Shown here: positions 50,553 through 61,408 of the stretch, one piece after another | Layout of the letters: every line of letters begins with the position of its first letter | Position numbering within the stretch: position 1 is the stretch's first letter | NCBI RefSeq assembly: GCF_031323975.1 | Contig: NZ_JAVIWS010000001.1 | Location: forward strand, 124,001 to 188,000 | Origin: Escherichia ruysiae | GTDB taxonomy: Bacteria; Pseudomonadota; Gammaproteobacteria; Enterobacterales; Enterobacteriaceae | DNA length: 64,000 bases | Reading direction: 5' to 3' | Translations under genes and position numbers: made by a program | Notes under the pieces: model-generated | The model's database searches: none | What the model saw: the letters and a program-made list of their open reading frames with translations, nothing else | What the model was told of the DNA's origin: nothing

Positions 50553-51944
50553 TTAACGGTGTGCCAGTTCGGCGTCGTCTTCGCTGTCCAGAATGGACTT
50601 ATCGGTTTGCTTAAGCCACTGGCTGGTCAGCGTACCTGCGGTCATTGAGCCGCTCACGTTCAATGCAGTTCGACCCATATCGATAAGCGGTTCAACGGAG
50701 ATTAACAAAGCCACCAGCGTTACCGGCAAGCCCATTGCTGGCAGAACAATCAACGCGGCGAATGTCGCACCACCACCAACACCTGCAACACCGGCAGAAC
50801 TGACGGTAACAATACCGACCAAAGTTGCAATCCACATCGGATCCAGCGGGTTAATACCCACCGTTGGCGCTACCATTACGGCCAGCATTGCCGGATACAA
50901 CCCGGCACAGCCGTTTTGACCAATGGTCGCCCCGAAAGAGGCGGCAAAACTGGCGATAGATTCAGGAACACCCAGACGACGCGTTTGTGCTTCAACGTTC
51001 AGTGGAATAGACGCAGCACTGGAACGGCTGGTGAAAGCAAATGTCAGCACCGGCCACACTTTGCGGAAGTATTTCAGCGGGCTGACGCCATTAATACCCA
51101 GCAGAATGCCATGCACCGCAAACATAATGATAAGACCCAGGTAGGACGCGACAACGAAGCTACCCAGCTTAATGATGTCTTGCAGGTTGGAACCGGCAAC
51201 CACTTTGGTCATCAGCGCAAGCACGCCGTAAGGGGTGAGTTGCATGACCAGGCGAACCAGTTTCATCACCCAGCTTTGCAGTGTGTCGATAGCTGTTAAG
51301 ACGCGTTCACCTTTCGGCGCATCATCTTTCAGCAGTTTCAGCGCAGCTACACCCAGGAATGCCGCAAAAATTACCACGCTGATAATTGATGTCGGATTCG
51401 CACCGGTCAGATCGGCAAACGGATTTTTCGGGATAAAAGACAGAATGAGTTGCGGAACACTTAAATCTGCGACTTTACCGACATAGTTGCTTTCAATAGC
51501 GTTCAGGCGAGCAGTCTCAGCGCCACCCTGAACCAGACCTTCAGCAGTCAGACCAAACAGGTTAGTCACCAGCACACCGACCAGCGCCGCAATCAGCGTG
51601 GTAAACAGCAGCGTACCGATGGTCAGAAAACTGATTTTTCCTAACTGAGATGCGTTATGCAGGCGAGCAACCGCGCTCAGAATAGAGGCGAATACTAACG
51701 GCATAACGATCATTTGCAGTAGCTGAACATAGCCGTTACCGACAATGTTAAACCACTGTACAGAATCTTTAAGTACCTGGCTGTCAGAACCATAAATGGT
51801 ATGCAGAGCAAGGCCAAAGACCACGCCCATCACCAGACCCACCAGCACTTTTTTTGCCAGACTCCACTGTTTGTGGCGGGCCTGAGCCAGCACAAACAGC
51901 AGAACAACGAACACTACGATGTTCGCAATTAATGGAAAGTTCAT
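50553..51944 (-). CDS. tcyP: L-cystine/sulfur-compound symporter TcyP
   Basis: A 463-residue polytopic transporter of the dicarboxylate/amino acid:cation symporter (DAACS) family. The re-entrant loops show as [13 protein letters not shown] and [10 protein letters not shown]. TcyP (formerly YdjN) imports L-cystine and some toxic sulfur or selenium analogues, and its K-12 gene is CysB-controlled. Monocistronic. Confidence 0.95.
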   Translation of the reverse strand: MNFPLIANIVVFVVLLFVLAQARHKQWSLAKKVLVGLVMGVVFGLALHTIYGSDSQVLKDSVQWFNIVGNGYVQLLQMIVMPLVFASILSAVARLHNASQLGKISFLTIGTLLFTTLIAALVGVLVTNLFGLTAEGLVQGGAETARLNAIESNYVGKVADLSVPQLILSFIPKNPFADLTGANPTSIISVVIFAAFLGVAALKLLKDDAPKGERVLTAIDTLQSWVMKLVRLVMQLTPYGVLALMTKVVAGSNLQDIIKLGSFVVASYLGLIIMFAVHGILLGINGVSPLKYFRKVWPVLTFAFTSRSSAASIPLNVEAQTRRLGVPESIASFAASFGATIGQNGCAGLYPAMLAVMVAPTVGINPLDPMWIATLVGIVTVSSAGVAGVGGGATFAALIVLPAMGLPVTLVALLISVEPLIDMGRTALNVSGSMTAGTLTSQWLKQTDKSILDSEDDAELAHR

Positions 51945-52076
51945 CCCCGTTCTCCTGATCTTATTATTTCTATCACTGTGTAACAGTCATAGTGTTGGCG
52001 CAAGATTAACAGAACTGTGAGCTGGCTCTTATATTCAAATGGAATTGCTTATTCCAGAAAGGTGATTTTTGCCTTT

Positions 52077-52667
52077 TTAGTATTCAACCTGGTGCTTAAT
52101 AAGGCGATGAAACTGGATCTGCAAGGTATTGATCATTTGCGATGACCAACGAACCGCGCTGTTTTCAGGCAGGGAATGGGGCATCCACACCGACCAGACA
52201 AATAATGCCATGCAGAGAAAACGTTCCAGCTGATTGCCCTTTTGTGGCACCAGAATTGGCAGGCGAAAGCGCCAGCGACACGGCCAGAGCAGGGGAACAC
52301 CAGCCGGTGTCAGCATATCGGCAAGAATATGACTCAAATAACCCAGCACCATACCTTGCAGTGCATCAGCCGGAATAAACCAGCTTTCCGGCACCTTGAG
52401 ATAAAAGGTTGCCAGCAGGGCAAATACAGCCAGCAAACTGTGGGTAAATCCACGGTGTCCAAATGCGCGGGCAATGGGTTTTGATATCCACCTTAATCGC
52501 TGCCCAAGAAACGATTTTGGGTGGTCGATGTCCGGTAACAGACACGTTAAGATCGCGGAAGGGACAATATGCCACCAGTCACCCTGTGCCAGCACGGGCG
52601 TCAGCTCGGCATTTTTGGCAAATACCGCACAAGCAATAGAAAAGAGAAGGTGACCTTCCGCCGTCAT
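52077..52667 (-). CDS. ydjM: Inner-membrane metal-dependent hydrolase-like protein YdjM
   Basis: A 196-residue membrane protein of the YdjM/DUF457 family with about four helices. Conserved LPDIDHP, GHRGFTHS and HILAD motifs could bind a metal. Function unknown, but induced by DNA damage. MTAEGH start at 52667 behind AAGG; two SOS boxes lie just upstream. Confidence 0.92.
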   Translation of the reverse strand: MTAEGHLLFSIACAVFAKNAELTPVLAQGDWWHIVPSAILTCLLPDIDHPKSFLGQRLRWISKPIARAFGHRGFTHSLLAVFALLATFYLKVPESWFIPADALQGMVLGYLSHILADMLTPAGVPLLWPCRWRFRLPILVPQKGNQLERFLCMALFVWSVWMPHSLPENSAVRWSSQMINTLQIQFHRLIKHQVEY

Positions 52668-52683
52668 GATAAAACTCACTAAA

Positions 52684-52699
52684 CTGTCGATACGTACAG
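52684..52699. promoter_or_regulatory. LexA box 1 of ydjM
   Basis: CTGTCGATACGTACAG, CTG-N10-CAG, 17 bp before the ydjM start. Confidence 0.85.
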
Positions 52700-52701
52700 T
52701 A

Positions 52702-52717
52702 TAGGATTTTTATACAG
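52702..52717. promoter_or_regulatory. LexA box 2 of ydjM (weaker)
   Basis: TAGGATTTTTATACAG: one CAG/CTG half is good and the other is TAG. It lies adjacent to box 1, as in K-12, where two boxes are known. Confidence 0.65.
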
Positions 52718-52795
52718 TGCGCGGAAGTGGTGACGGTGTAACTCTTTATCACAAAATGATGATAAATCCGCCAGTTGAATAAAAATTCAGATAAA

Positions 52796-52830
52796 AAGCC
52801 AGGGGCAGTTATGGCACTGCCCGATTTTAT
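52796..52830 (-). terminator. Terminator of hxpB
   Basis: Minus-strand GGGCAGT / ACTGCCC hairpin right at the hxpB stop, followed after five bases by TTTTTAT. Confidence 0.55.
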
Positions 52831-53498
52831 TAGCCGAGGAGGTCGGTCGCGGTCAATTCGGTGAGAGAGGAAAGTTTTACGTTCGCCAACACAAAACGGG
52901 GATCATTTTGCGCTTCGGGCGCGGGGACGACGATAGAACGCATACGTGCCGCTTTAGAGGCGATCATGCCGTTTACAGAGTCTTCCAGCGCCACGCAGGC
53001 GAGAGGATCAACGCCCAGTTTTGCTGCACAGTCGAGATACACTTGTGGATGCGGCTTGCTGTAAGGCAGCTTTTCGGCGGAGGCGAGGGCATCGAAACTG
53101 TCACGTAAGTCAAACATGGTCAGCACTTTTTCCAGCATATGCAAAGGTGATGCGGAGGCCAGACCTACCAATAATCCTTGTTCTTTGCATAGCGCAACGG
53201 CCTCACGCACACCAGGCAGTAATGGTCGCGTCTCTTCAACCAGTGAAATGGCACGGGCAATAACCCGTTCAACTACCTCCTGGCGACTCGGCCCATTCCA
53301 CGGTTGCCGGGCATACCACAGATCAACCACCATATCGATGCGTAAACCTAAGGTGTCCGGTAGCTCGTTACGACGGGAGATATCTACCCCCAGGCTTGCC
53401 ATCACATCCAGTTCGGCTCGATCCCATAAAGGTTCTGAGTCGATAAGTAATCCATCCATATCGAAAATTGCAGCAAGAATCTGACGCGGGGTTGACAT
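52830..53498 (-). CDS. hxpB: Hexitol phosphatase B (HAD family)
   Basis: A 222-residue HAD phosphatase acting on 2-deoxyglucose-6-phosphate and hexitol phosphates. Nucleophile motif FDMDGLLID (Asp13, Asp15), motif II SASP near 115, Lys near 146 in YSKPHP and motif IV ALEDSVNG. AAGGAG ribosome-binding site. Divergent from yniB. Confidence 0.95.
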   Translation of the reverse strand: MSTPRQILAAIFDMDGLLIDSEPLWDRAELDVMASLGVDISRRNELPDTLGLRIDMVVDLWYARQPWNGPSRQEVVERVIARAISLVEETRPLLPGVREAVALCKEQGLLVGLASASPLHMLEKVLTMFDLRDSFDALASAEKLPYSKPHPQVYLDCAAKLGVDPLACVALEDSVNGMIASKAARMRSIVVPAPEAQNDPRFVLANVKLSSLTELTATDLLG

Positions 53499-53644
53499 TA
53501 CAACCTCTCCTTTAGAGCATTATGTGTAAGGTATTAAGCAGTGCTTATGATTAAGCGCCTATCATATCGCCTTTAAAGAATGGGCGAAAACAGATATCTA
53601 CAGGTAAACTAATTGAAACGACGCGTCTTAATCAAGGAGAACTC

Positions 53645-54181
53645 ATGACGTATCAACAAGCTGGACGCATTGCTGTTTTGAAAAGGATTTTGGGTTGGGT
53701 GATTTTTATACCGACACTTGTTTCCACGTTAATTTCCTTGCTGAAGTTTATGAATGTCCGGCAAGAATCCCAGGAAGGTATCAATGCTGTAATGCTCGAC
53801 TTTGCGCATGTCATGATCGATATGATGCAGGCGAATACGCCTTTTCTGAATCTGTTCTGGTACAACTCACCGACGCCCAATTTTAATGGTGGCGTGAACG
53901 TTATGTTTTGGGTGATTTTCATCCTGATATTTGTGGGGCTTGCGCTGCAAGACTCTGGTGCCCGTATGAGCCGCCAGGCGCGCTTTTTGCGCGAAGGTGT
54001 TGAGGATCAACTCATTCTGGAGAAGGCTAAAGGGGAAGAGGGGTTAACGCGTGAACAGATTGAGTCACGCATTGTTGTGCCACACCATACTATTTTCTTA
54101 CAGATTTTCTCACTCTATATCCTGCCGGTAATTTGTATTGCTGCGGGGTATGTGTTCTTTTCTTTGCTTGGATTTATTTAA
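53645..54181 (+). CDS. yniB: Uncharacterised membrane protein YniB
   Basis: A 178-residue membrane protein with about three helices (near 15-33, 85-103 and 155-177). Full length against K-12; function unknown. CAAGGAGA ribosome-binding site. Converges on yniA. Confidence 0.9.
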   Translation: MTYQQAGRIAVLKRILGWVIFIPTLVSTLISLLKFMNVRQESQEGINAVMLDFAHVMIDMMQANTPFLNLFWYNSPTPNFNGGVNVMFWVIFILIFVGLALQDSGARMSRQARFLREGVEDQLILEKAKGEEGLTREQIESRIVVPHHTIFLQIFSLYILPVICIAAGYVFFSLLGFI

Positions 54182-54183
54182 GT

Positions 54184-54204
54184 AAAAGGCCGCATGGAGC
54201 GGCC
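54184..54204 (-). terminator. Terminator of yniA (also serves yniB)
   Basis: GGCCGC / GCGGCC with a 5-base loop; on the minus strand the stem runs into TTTTACTT. Confidence 0.75.
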
Positions 54205-54221
54205 ATTATCATCAATCCACA

Positions 54222-55082
54222 TCACGCAGCTAACAATCTATCCAGTGACTGCTGGGCAATAACCAAATGCTGCCCGCCAAACAACCTTGCACGGTTAAGC
54301 AACGTGTAGAGTTGGTAAATTGGTTGACGTTCGAGGAAATCTGCCGGTAGCGGTGAAACGGACTGATAGCCGTCATAGATTTGTGGCGGCTGTTCGGTAT
54401 GCAGTGGCAACATCGCCAGATCGCACTCTCTGTCGCCCCAGTAACAAGCAGGGTCGAATATATACGGCCCCTCCGGGCCCAGAGCGCAGTTTCCAGACCA
54501 TAAATCGCCGTGTAACAGTGATGGCTGTGGCTGATGAGAGCTCAGGCGTTGCTTAATATGCTCGACGATGGAGTCGATATTGCCGAAGGCGATCCCTTTT
54601 TCTGCTGCCAGTTCCAGTTGCCAGCCAATACGTTGTTCAGCAAAGAACGTTGACCAGCGACGTTGCCAGGTATTGGGTTGTGGAGTAGTGGAAAGTGCGT
54701 TATCGAAATCGAGGCCAAATTGCGGCTGGTCACTCCATTGATGCAGGTGCGCAATTTGCTGTCCTAAAATAAATGCGTTATGTGCATCCAACGGGCGGGG
54801 CGGGAGATAGTCCATCACCAAAAAACTGTAGTCGCGGTCAGCGCCAACAGCCCAGACTTTAGGCACGCTGACCGTTTTACTGCGCGACAGTAATTCCAGC
54901 TGGTCGGCTTCGGCGGTAAAACCGGAAAGCAGTTCCCTTTCATCACATTTGACGAAAAAGTCACGTCCTGCGTAGCGTAAATGCCATGCGGCATGGACTT
55001 CTCCGCCAGGCAGTTCATTACGCAGTTCGATTTCGCCTTCACCTAACTGCTCGCTCAAAAGACGACTGATTGCCTGCCACAT
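54222..55082 (-). CDS. yniA: Fructosamine kinase family protein YniA
   Basis: A 286-residue aminoglycoside-phosphotransferase-fold kinase of the fructosamine-3-kinase family, which phosphorylates glycated amines to allow deglycation. Motifs: FFVKCDERE (ATP lysine), LLHGDLWSGNC (catalytic Asp near 197) and FDPACYWGDRECD. The substrate in vivo is not settled. Confidence 0.93.
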   Translation of the reverse strand: MWQAISRLLSEQLGEGEIELRNELPGGEVHAAWHLRYAGRDFFVKCDERELLSGFTAEADQLELLSRSKTVSVPKVWAVGADRDYSFLVMDYLPPRPLDAHNAFILGQQIAHLHQWSDQPQFGLDFDNALSTTPQPNTWQRRWSTFFAEQRIGWQLELAAEKGIAFGNIDSIVEHIKQRLSSHQPQPSLLHGDLWSGNCALGPEGPYIFDPACYWGDRECDLAMLPLHTEQPPQIYDGYQSVSPLPADFLERQPIYQLYTLLNRARLFGGQHLVIAQQSLDRLLAA

Positions 55083-55187
55083 GATGTCTCTCCCATGTTG
55101 TCTGCCAGATCATAAGGTTAGCGCAGGAATGCGGTGCAAAAACACGAGCTAACGCACACCACAGACTGATTATTGCCCAAAAACCAT

Positions 55188-55478
55188 TTATTTTCTGTTG
55201 CTATGCCAGTCCTCCCAGGTGGTGATCATGATCTCTGGGTCTTTGCCTGTGGCGCTTTGGGTGAGTGCGGCAACCAGCTCTCTTATTTCATCTTCACTTT
55301 GAGTACTGATAAGCCCAAAGGTGTTCGTTCCCAGCTCATGGATATTTCCGTCATCATCCGTCATGGTCAGTAAAAAACCGTCGCGTGTCAGAAAGTTATT
55401 TAACTCATTAATTTCAGTTAATGTGTCTTCATGCAACATGACAGTAATGACATAACGGACAAGATCGCCACCAGCCAT
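55188..55478 (-). CDS. ydiZ: Endoribonuclease-like small protein YdiZ
   Basis: A 96-residue acidic soluble protein, full length against K-12. Function unknown. AGAGGTG ribosome-binding site. It is transcribed in the same direction as pfkB, 98 bp downstream of it. Confidence 0.88.
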   Translation of the reverse strand: MAGGDLVRYVITVMLHEDTLTEINELNNFLTRDGFLLTMTDDDGNIHELGTNTFGLISTQSEDEIRELVAALTQSATGKDPEIMITTWEDWHSNRK

Positions 55479-55549
55479 AATTCACCTCTTTGTTATCACG
55501 TGATTTTTTAGCATAGTCGGAGAAACGCGTTGTCGACAGGTTTATGGTG

Positions 55550-55572
55550 ATTCCCCCAATGATTGGGGGAAT
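55550..55572. repeat. Inverted repeat downstream of pfkB
   Basis: ATTCCCCCAA / TTGGGGGAAT with a 3-base loop, just beyond the pfkB stop. No U-run follows on the minus strand, so read-through into ydiZ is possible. Confidence 0.6.
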
Positions 55573-55576
55573 ATCT

Positions 55577-56509
55577 CTATAAGTGGGAAAGGTAAGCGTA
55601 AATTTTTTGCGTATCGTCATGGGAGCACAGACGAGTTCCTTGATTGAGCGTGGCGGCGCTGCCCGCAGCGACCCCAAAACGAACCATCTCTGCAAGAGAG
55701 GCATTTTCTGCCAGCTTCAGCGTCATCGCGCCGACCATGCTGTCACCTGCACCGACGGTACTCTGGCTTTTCACCGGTGGTGGCACAACCTGAATGCAGT
55801 TTTCGCTGTCCACCCCCAGCGCGCCCTGCGGGCCAAGGGAAACGACAACCCGTTTGGCTTTGCCGCTATTAACGATTTCCTGCGCGGCTTTGCGTACATC
55901 ATCAGGCTGGGTGAGTTCGCGGTTAACCAGTGCGCTTAGCTCTTTCTGGTTAGGTTTAACCAGTTCAATGTTGCCAATGGCCAGGGCTGCACTTAAAGCC
56001 TCGCCAGAACTGTCGACGATGCAGCGAATCCCTTGTCTTTGCGCAGCTGAAATAAGCTGAGTTAATTTTTCCAGCTTCACACCTGGGGGCAGGCTTCCGC
56101 TTATGACCAGAATGGCTCCAGATTCAATTTCCAGAACTTGCTCTTCAAGTTGACGATATTCATCGTCACTTAATGTCGCGCCAGGCATGACAAATCGGTA
56201 CTGTTCACCTGTAGACTCCACATGTACGTGCAGATTCTGGCGGGTCCAGTCTTTTGCTTCGACAGTCGCAACCGGGACATTTTCATCAGCCAGCAGTGAA
56301 ACCAGATGTTCGCCAGTCGCTCCGCCAGCCGGGAAGATTGCCGTGGCGCTCCCACCAAGGTGGGCAATGGCGCGGGCGACGTTAATACCGCCGCCACCGG
56401 GCTCGAACACCGGTGCGGTACAACGCAGTTTTCCTTCGGGATAAATTTGCGGGGTAATTGTTGCGCTATCGAGAGAGGGCGCAAGTGTCAACGTATAGAT
56501 ACGTACCAT
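55577..56509 (-). CDS. pfkB: 6-phosphofructokinase II (PfkB)
   Basis: A 310-residue ribokinase-family phosphofructokinase, the minor isozyme of glycolysis. Substrate motif GGGGINVARA near 38-47 and catalytic VGAGDSMVGA with the base Asp near 256. The C-terminus ends YLSHL, one residue longer than K-12. Two adjacent ATGs occur; the second (56509) is better spaced from AGGAGG. Confidence 0.96.
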   Translation of the reverse strand: MVRIYTLTLAPSLDSATITPQIYPEGKLRCTAPVFEPGGGGINVARAIAHLGGSATAIFPAGGATGEHLVSLLADENVPVATVEAKDWTRQNLHVHVESTGEQYRFVMPGATLSDDEYRQLEEQVLEIESGAILVISGSLPPGVKLEKLTQLISAAQRQGIRCIVDSSGEALSAALAIGNIELVKPNQKELSALVNRELTQPDDVRKAAQEIVNSGKAKRVVVSLGPQGALGVDSENCIQVVPPPVKSQSTVGAGDSMVGAMTLKLAENASLAEMVRFGVAAGSAATLNQGTRLCSHDDTQKIYAYLSHL

Positions 56510-56674
56510 CATTTCCTCCTATAGGCTGATTTCAGTCTGGCACTGAATCAGTGGAAAGTGAAGAAATTAACAATATGATTTATTGGATATTTATATGAAA
56601 TTAATAAGATGAAGATATATAAATAAATATTTGTTTTCGTAATGTGCTTATTCAAAAAATGAAATAAGAAGTCG

Positions 56675-56703
56675 TTGCTAAGTTTTTCACTCCTTTTTAT
56701 AAT
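56675..56703 (+). promoter_or_regulatory. Sigma-70 promoter of ydiY
   Basis: TTGCTA (56675-56680) and TATAAT (56698-56703) with an optimal 17-bp spacer. Predicted start near 56710, giving an 86-nt leader. Confidence 0.8.
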
Positions 56704-56751
56704 TTGTCACCTTTCCAGGGACGCTACTCTTTGATCCTTAAGAAAGTTTCC

Positions 56752-56775
56752 GGGACCGCGATGGTCTCTTTTTTT
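56752..56775 (+). terminator. Terminator-like hairpin inside the ydiY leader
   Basis: GGGACC / GGTCTC stem (one wobble) with a 5-base loop, directly followed by TTTTTTT, only 20 bp before the ydiY start codon and after its promoter. It could release a short RNA of about 65 nt or attenuate ydiY. Confidence 0.65.
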
Positions 56776-56795
56776 GTTGTACGGACTTTTAATAA

Positions 56796-57554
56796 ATGAA
56801 GCTTTTGAAGACAGTTCCTGCCATCGTTATGTTGGCGGGGGGTATGTTTGCGTCTCTGAATGCAGCTGCCGATGATTCCGTTTTTACTGTCATGGACGAT
56901 CCTGCCAGCGCCAAAAAACCTTTTGAAGGTAATCTGAATGCAGGCTACCTTGCACAATCAGGTAACACGAAAAGTTCTTCACTAACGGCTGATACCACTA
57001 TGACCTGGTATGGGCATTCTACTGCCTGGTCGCTGTGGGGGAATGCCAGTAATACTTCTTCTAACGATGAGCGTTCTTCGGAAAAATATGCGGCGGGCGG
57101 GCGTAGCCGTTTTAATTTAACTGACTATGACTATTTATTTGGTCAGGCAAGCTGGCTGACAGACCGCTATAACGGTTATCGCGAACGCGATGTGTTGACT
57201 GCGGGTTATGGTCGCCAGTTTTTGAATGGCCCGGTACACAGCTTCCGCTTTGAATTCGGTCCTGGCGTGCGTTACGACAAATATACCGACAATTCCAGTA
57301 AAACCCAGCCGCTGGGTTATGCTTCAGGGGCTTACGCGTGGCAGTTGACCGACAACGCGAAAATTACCCAGGGCGTTTCCGTCTTTGGCGCAGAAGATAC
57401 GACACTGAACTCGGAAAGCGCGTTAAATGTGGCTATTAATGAACATTTCGGTCTGAAGGTGGCGTACAACGTTACATGGAACTCTGAACCGCCTGAATCG
57501 GCTCCAGAACATACCGATCGCCGAACAACGTTATCGCTGGGATATAAAATGTAA
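56796..57554 (+). CDS. ydiY: DUF481 outer-membrane-type protein YdiY
   Basis: A 252-residue exported protein with signal peptide ending NAAA at about residue 25. It belongs to the DUF481 family of predicted beta barrels, with many alternating aromatic strands and a final YKM. In K-12 it is reported as acid-inducible; its function is unknown. Confidence 0.92.
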   Translation: MKLLKTVPAIVMLAGGMFASLNAAADDSVFTVMDDPASAKKPFEGNLNAGYLAQSGNTKSSSLTADTTMTWYGHSTAWSLWGNASNTSSNDERSSEKYAAGGRSRFNLTDYDYLFGQASWLTDRYNGYRERDVLTAGYGRQFLNGPVHSFRFEFGPGVRYDKYTDNSSKTQPLGYASGAYAWQLTDNAKITQGVSVFGAEDTTLNSESALNVAINEHFGLKVAYNVTWNSEPPESAPEHTDRRTTLSLGYKM

Positions 57555-57559
57555 TTACT

Positions 57560-57589
57560 GCCGGGCCGCGACGAGCGGTCTGGCTTTTT
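57560..57589 (+). terminator. Terminator of ydiY
   Basis: GCCGGGCCGC / GCGGTCTGGC with a 5-base loop and a TTTTTC tail, just after ydiY. Confidence 0.85.
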
Positions 57590-57613
57590 CGTTAGCTAAT
57601 AGCGTTCTACCAT

Positions 57614-57721
57614 TCAACCCCAAATCATTGCCGCCCAACGCAGTAACAGCATAGCGCCACAAATAGCCAGTAGCACCACCACCATCTTCCAGTGTTTTTT
57701 GTCAAAACGTTTTGTCGGCAT
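57614..57721 (-). CDS. yniD: Small membrane protein YniD (35 aa)
   Basis: A 35-residue ORF reading MPTKRFDKKHW, then one hydrophobic helix (about residues 13-33) and ending MIWG. It matches my memory of K-12 YniD. CAGGA precedes the ATG. A positively charged N-terminus with a single helix indicates a small inner-membrane protein; function unknown. It lies antisense to its neighbours in the ydiY-thrS gap. Confidence 0.85.
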   Translation of the reverse strand: MPTKRFDKKHWKMVVVLLAICGAMLLLRWAAMIWG

Positions 57722-57823
57722 GTGTTTTCCTGCGTATTTCGAGTGGTCAATATCCGAGTGTAACAAAATGGGCAGGCGTTGCCTGTATTGATTTATATCA
57801 TTTCGATCATGATGATTGCCGCT

Positions 57824-57851
57824 TTGCCCGATAACAAATACCGTGTAAACT
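57824..57851 (+). promoter_or_regulatory. Promoter of thrS
   Basis: TTGCCC (57824-57829) and TAAACT (57846-57851), 16-bp spacer. The predicted start near 57858 gives a leader of about 164 nt, in line with the known thrS leader length. Confidence 0.7.
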
Positions 57852-57867
57852 GCCAGACGGTATTATC

Positions 57868-58021
57868 AGAAAGTGGGTGTAGGTCTGGCATCGCTAATCA
57901 GCATGTTGTGACATATTTCGCAGAGTGAAGCGGGAATCAGCCCAAACCTTTTTGGTAAATTTCATATGAATCTTTGTATGTGATCTTGCGTATGGGTCAC
58001 CACTGCAAATAAGGATATAAC
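57868..58021 (+). promoter_or_regulatory. thrS translational operator (tRNA-like leader)
   Basis: The leader can fold into the known ThrRS-binding operator. The anticodon-arm mimic (domain 2) is clear at 57980-58000: GTGATC ... GGTCAC stem with loop TTGCGTATG carrying CGT, the anticodon of a threonine tRNA. Just downstream lies the AAGGATATAAC ribosome-binding site. ThrRS bound here blocks ribosomes. Confidence 0.85.
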
Positions 58022-59950
58022 ATGCCTGTTATTACTCTTCCTGATGGCAGCCAACGCCATTACGACCACGCTGTCAGTCCCATGGATGTTGCGCTGGACA
58101 TTGGTCCAGGTCTGGCGAAAGCCTGTATCGCAGGGCGCGTAAATGGTGAGCTGGTTGATGCTTGCGATCTGATTGAAAACGACGCACAACTGTCGATCAT
58201 TACCGCAAAAGACGAAGAAGGTCTGGAGATCATTCGTCACTCCTGCGCGCACCTGTTAGGGCACGCGATTAAACAACTTTGGCCGCATACCAAAATGGCA
58301 ATCGGCCCGGTTATTGACAACGGTTTCTATTACGACGTTGATCTTGACCGCACGTTAACCCAGGAAGATGTCGAAGCACTCGAGAAGCGGATGCATGAGC
58401 TTGCTGAGAAAAACTACGACGTCATTAAGAAGAAAGTCAGCTGGCACGAAGCGCGTGAAACGTTTGTTAAACGCGGCGAGAGCTATAAAGTCTCCATCCT
58501 GGACGAAAATATTGCCCATGATGACCAGCCAGGCCTCTATTTCCATGAAGAATATGTCGATATGTGCCGTGGTCCGCACGTACCGAATATGCGTTTCTGC
58601 CATCATTTCAAACTGATGAAAACGGCAGGCGCTTACTGGCGCGGCGACAGCAACAACAAAATGTTGCAGCGTATTTACGGTACTGCGTGGGCAGATAAAA
58701 AAGCCCTCAACGCTTACCTGCAGCGCCTGGAAGAAGCCGCTAAACGCGATCACCGTAAAATCGGTAAGCAGCTTGACCTGTATCATATGCAGGAAGAAGC
58801 ACCGGGTATGGTATTCTGGCACAACGACGGCTGGACAATCTTCCGCGAACTGGAAGTGTTCGTTCGTTCTAAACTGAAAGAGTACCAGTATCAGGAAGTA
58901 AAAGGTCCGTTCATGATGGACCGCGTCCTGTGGGAAAAAACCGGTCACTGGGACAACTACAAAGATGCGATGTTCACCACGTCTTCAGAGAACCGTGAAT
59001 ACTGCATTAAGCCGATGAACTGCCCGGGGCACGTACAAATTTTCAACCAGGGGCTGAAGTCGTATCGCGATCTGCCGCTGCGTATGGCCGAGTTCGGTAG
59101 CTGCCATCGTAACGAGCCGTCAGGTTCTCTGCATGGCCTGATGCGTGTACGTGGTTTTACCCAGGATGACGCGCATATCTTCTGTACTGAAGAACAAATT
59201 CGCGATGAAGTTAACGGATGTATCCGTTTAGTCTATGATATGTACAGCACTTTTGGCTTCGAAAAAATCGTGGTCAAACTTTCCACTCGTCCTGAAAAAC
59301 GTATTGGTAGCGACGAAATGTGGGATCGTGCTGAGGCGGATCTGGCGGTTGCGCTGGAAGAAAACAACATCCCGTTTGAATATCAACTGGGTGAAGGCGC
59401 TTTCTACGGTCCGAAAATTGAATTTACCCTGTATGACTGCCTCGATCGTGCATGGCAGTGCGGTACAGTACAGCTGGACTTCTCCTTGCCGTCTCGTCTG
59501 AGCGCCTCCTATGTAGGCGAAGACAACGAGCGTAAGGTTCCGGTAATGATTCACCGCGCAATTCTGGGGTCAATGGAACGTTTCATTGGTATCCTGACCG
59601 AAGAGTTCGCTGGTTTCTTCCCGACCTGGCTTGCGCCAGTGCAGGTTGTTATCATGAACATTACCGATTCTCAGTCTGAATACGTTAACGAATTGACGCA
59701 AAAACTATCAAATGCGGGCATTCGTGTTAAAGCAGACTTGAGAAATGAGAAGATTGGCTTTAAAATCCGCGAGCACACTTTGCGTCGCGTCCCATATATG
59801 CTGGTCTGTGGTGATAAAGAGGTGGAATCTGGCAAAGTTGCCGTTCGCACCCGCCGTGGTAAAGACCTGGGAAGCATGGACGTAAATGAAGTGATCGAGA
59901 AGCTGCAACAAGAGATTCGCAGCCGCAGTCTTAAACAATTGGAGGAATAA
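58022..59950 (+). CDS. thrS: Threonyl-tRNA synthetase
   Basis: A 642-residue class II synthetase: TGS domain (1-62), editing domain (to about 240; [10 protein letters not shown] carries the zinc-like His motif), catalytic core with CPGH zinc cysteine near 334, and C-terminal anticodon domain. Translation is autoregulated through the leader. infC starts 3 bp after its stop. Confidence 0.98.
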   Translation: MPVITLPDGSQRHYDHAVSPMDVALDIGPGLAKACIAGRVNGELVDACDLIENDAQLSIITAKDEEGLEIIRHSCAHLLGHAIKQLWPHTKMAIGPVIDNGFYYDVDLDRTLTQEDVEALEKRMHELAEKNYDVIKKKVSWHEARETFVKRGESYKVSILDENIAHDDQPGLYFHEEYVDMCRGPHVPNMRFCHHFKLMKTAGAYWRGDSNNKMLQRIYGTAWADKKALNAYLQRLEEAAKRDHRKIGKQLDLYHMQEEAPGMVFWHNDGWTIFRELEVFVRSKLKEYQYQEVKGPFMMDRVLWEKTGHWDNYKDAMFTTSSENREYCIKPMNCPGHVQIFNQGLKSYRDLPLRMAEFGSCHRNEPSGSLHGLMRVRGFTQDDAHIFCTEEQIRDEVNGCIRLVYDMYSTFGFEKIVVKLSTRPEKRIGSDEMWDRAEADLAVALEENNIPFEYQLGEGAFYGPKIEFTLYDCLDRAWQCGTVQLDFSLPSRLSASYVGEDNERKVPVMIHRAILGSMERFIGILTEEFAGFFPTWLAPVQVVIMNITDSQSEYVNELTQKLSNAGIRVKADLRNEKIGFKIREHTLRRVPYMLVCGDKEVESGKVAVRTRRGKDLGSMDVNEVIEKLQQEIRSRSLKQLEE

Positions 59951-60496
<546 letters not shown>

Positions 60497-60514
60497 GGCC
60501 ATCAAGTAATTATT

Positions 60515-60536
60515 CCTGTGAGCTTCGGCTCACAGG
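60515..60536 (+). promoter_or_regulatory. Hairpin in infC-rpmI leader (L20 control region)
   Basis: CCTGTGAGC-TTCG-GCTCACAGG, perfect 9-bp stem with UUCG loop. The infC-rpmI region is known to contain structures bound by L20 for repression of rpmI-rplT; whether this hairpin itself is the site or a processing/termination element is not decided here. Confidence 0.65.
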
Positions 60537-60540
60537 GTGA

Positions 60541-60786
<246 letters not shown>

Positions 60787-60811
60787 GCCGTTAACGTTTT
60801 TAACTTTTTAA

Positions 60812-61195
<384 letters not shown>

Positions 61196-61204
61196 GCCAG
61201 TTGG

Positions 61205-61229
61205 AAGAGGGAGCTAGTCTCCCTCTTTT
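61205..61229 (+). terminator. Terminator downstream of rplT
   Basis: AAGAGGGAG / CTCCCTCTT with a 5-base loop and TTTTC tail, 9 bp after rplT. Partial read-through into pheMST is expected. Confidence 0.85.
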
Positions 61230-61317
61230 CGTTTCAACACCATCAGAACATTGACTTTTATCGTCAATGCCTTTTCAATAAAGGTCTTTTGAAGAGTACC
61301 AAAAGGTAACGCAAGCA

Positions 61318-61362
61318 ATGAATGCTGCTATTTTCCGCTTCTTTTTTTACTTTAGCACCTGA
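61318..61362 (+). CDS. pheM: phe leader peptide PheM
   Basis: A 14-residue leader peptide, [14 protein letters not shown]. Five of its residues are phenylalanine, so ribosome stalling reports phenylalanyl-tRNA supply. It lies 47 bp before the attenuator and controls pheST by attenuation. Confidence 0.95.
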
Positions 61363-61408
61363 CACCAGGAGGCTAGCGCGTGAGAAGAGAAACGGAAAAC
61401 AGCGCCTG

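Noticed and set aside
52142..52378. + strand ORFs opposite ydjM
   Set aside because: Shadows of ydjM with no initiation signals.
58355..58948. 197-codon ORF on the minus strand opposite thrS
   Set aside because: Antisense shadow; no ribosome-binding site or family features.
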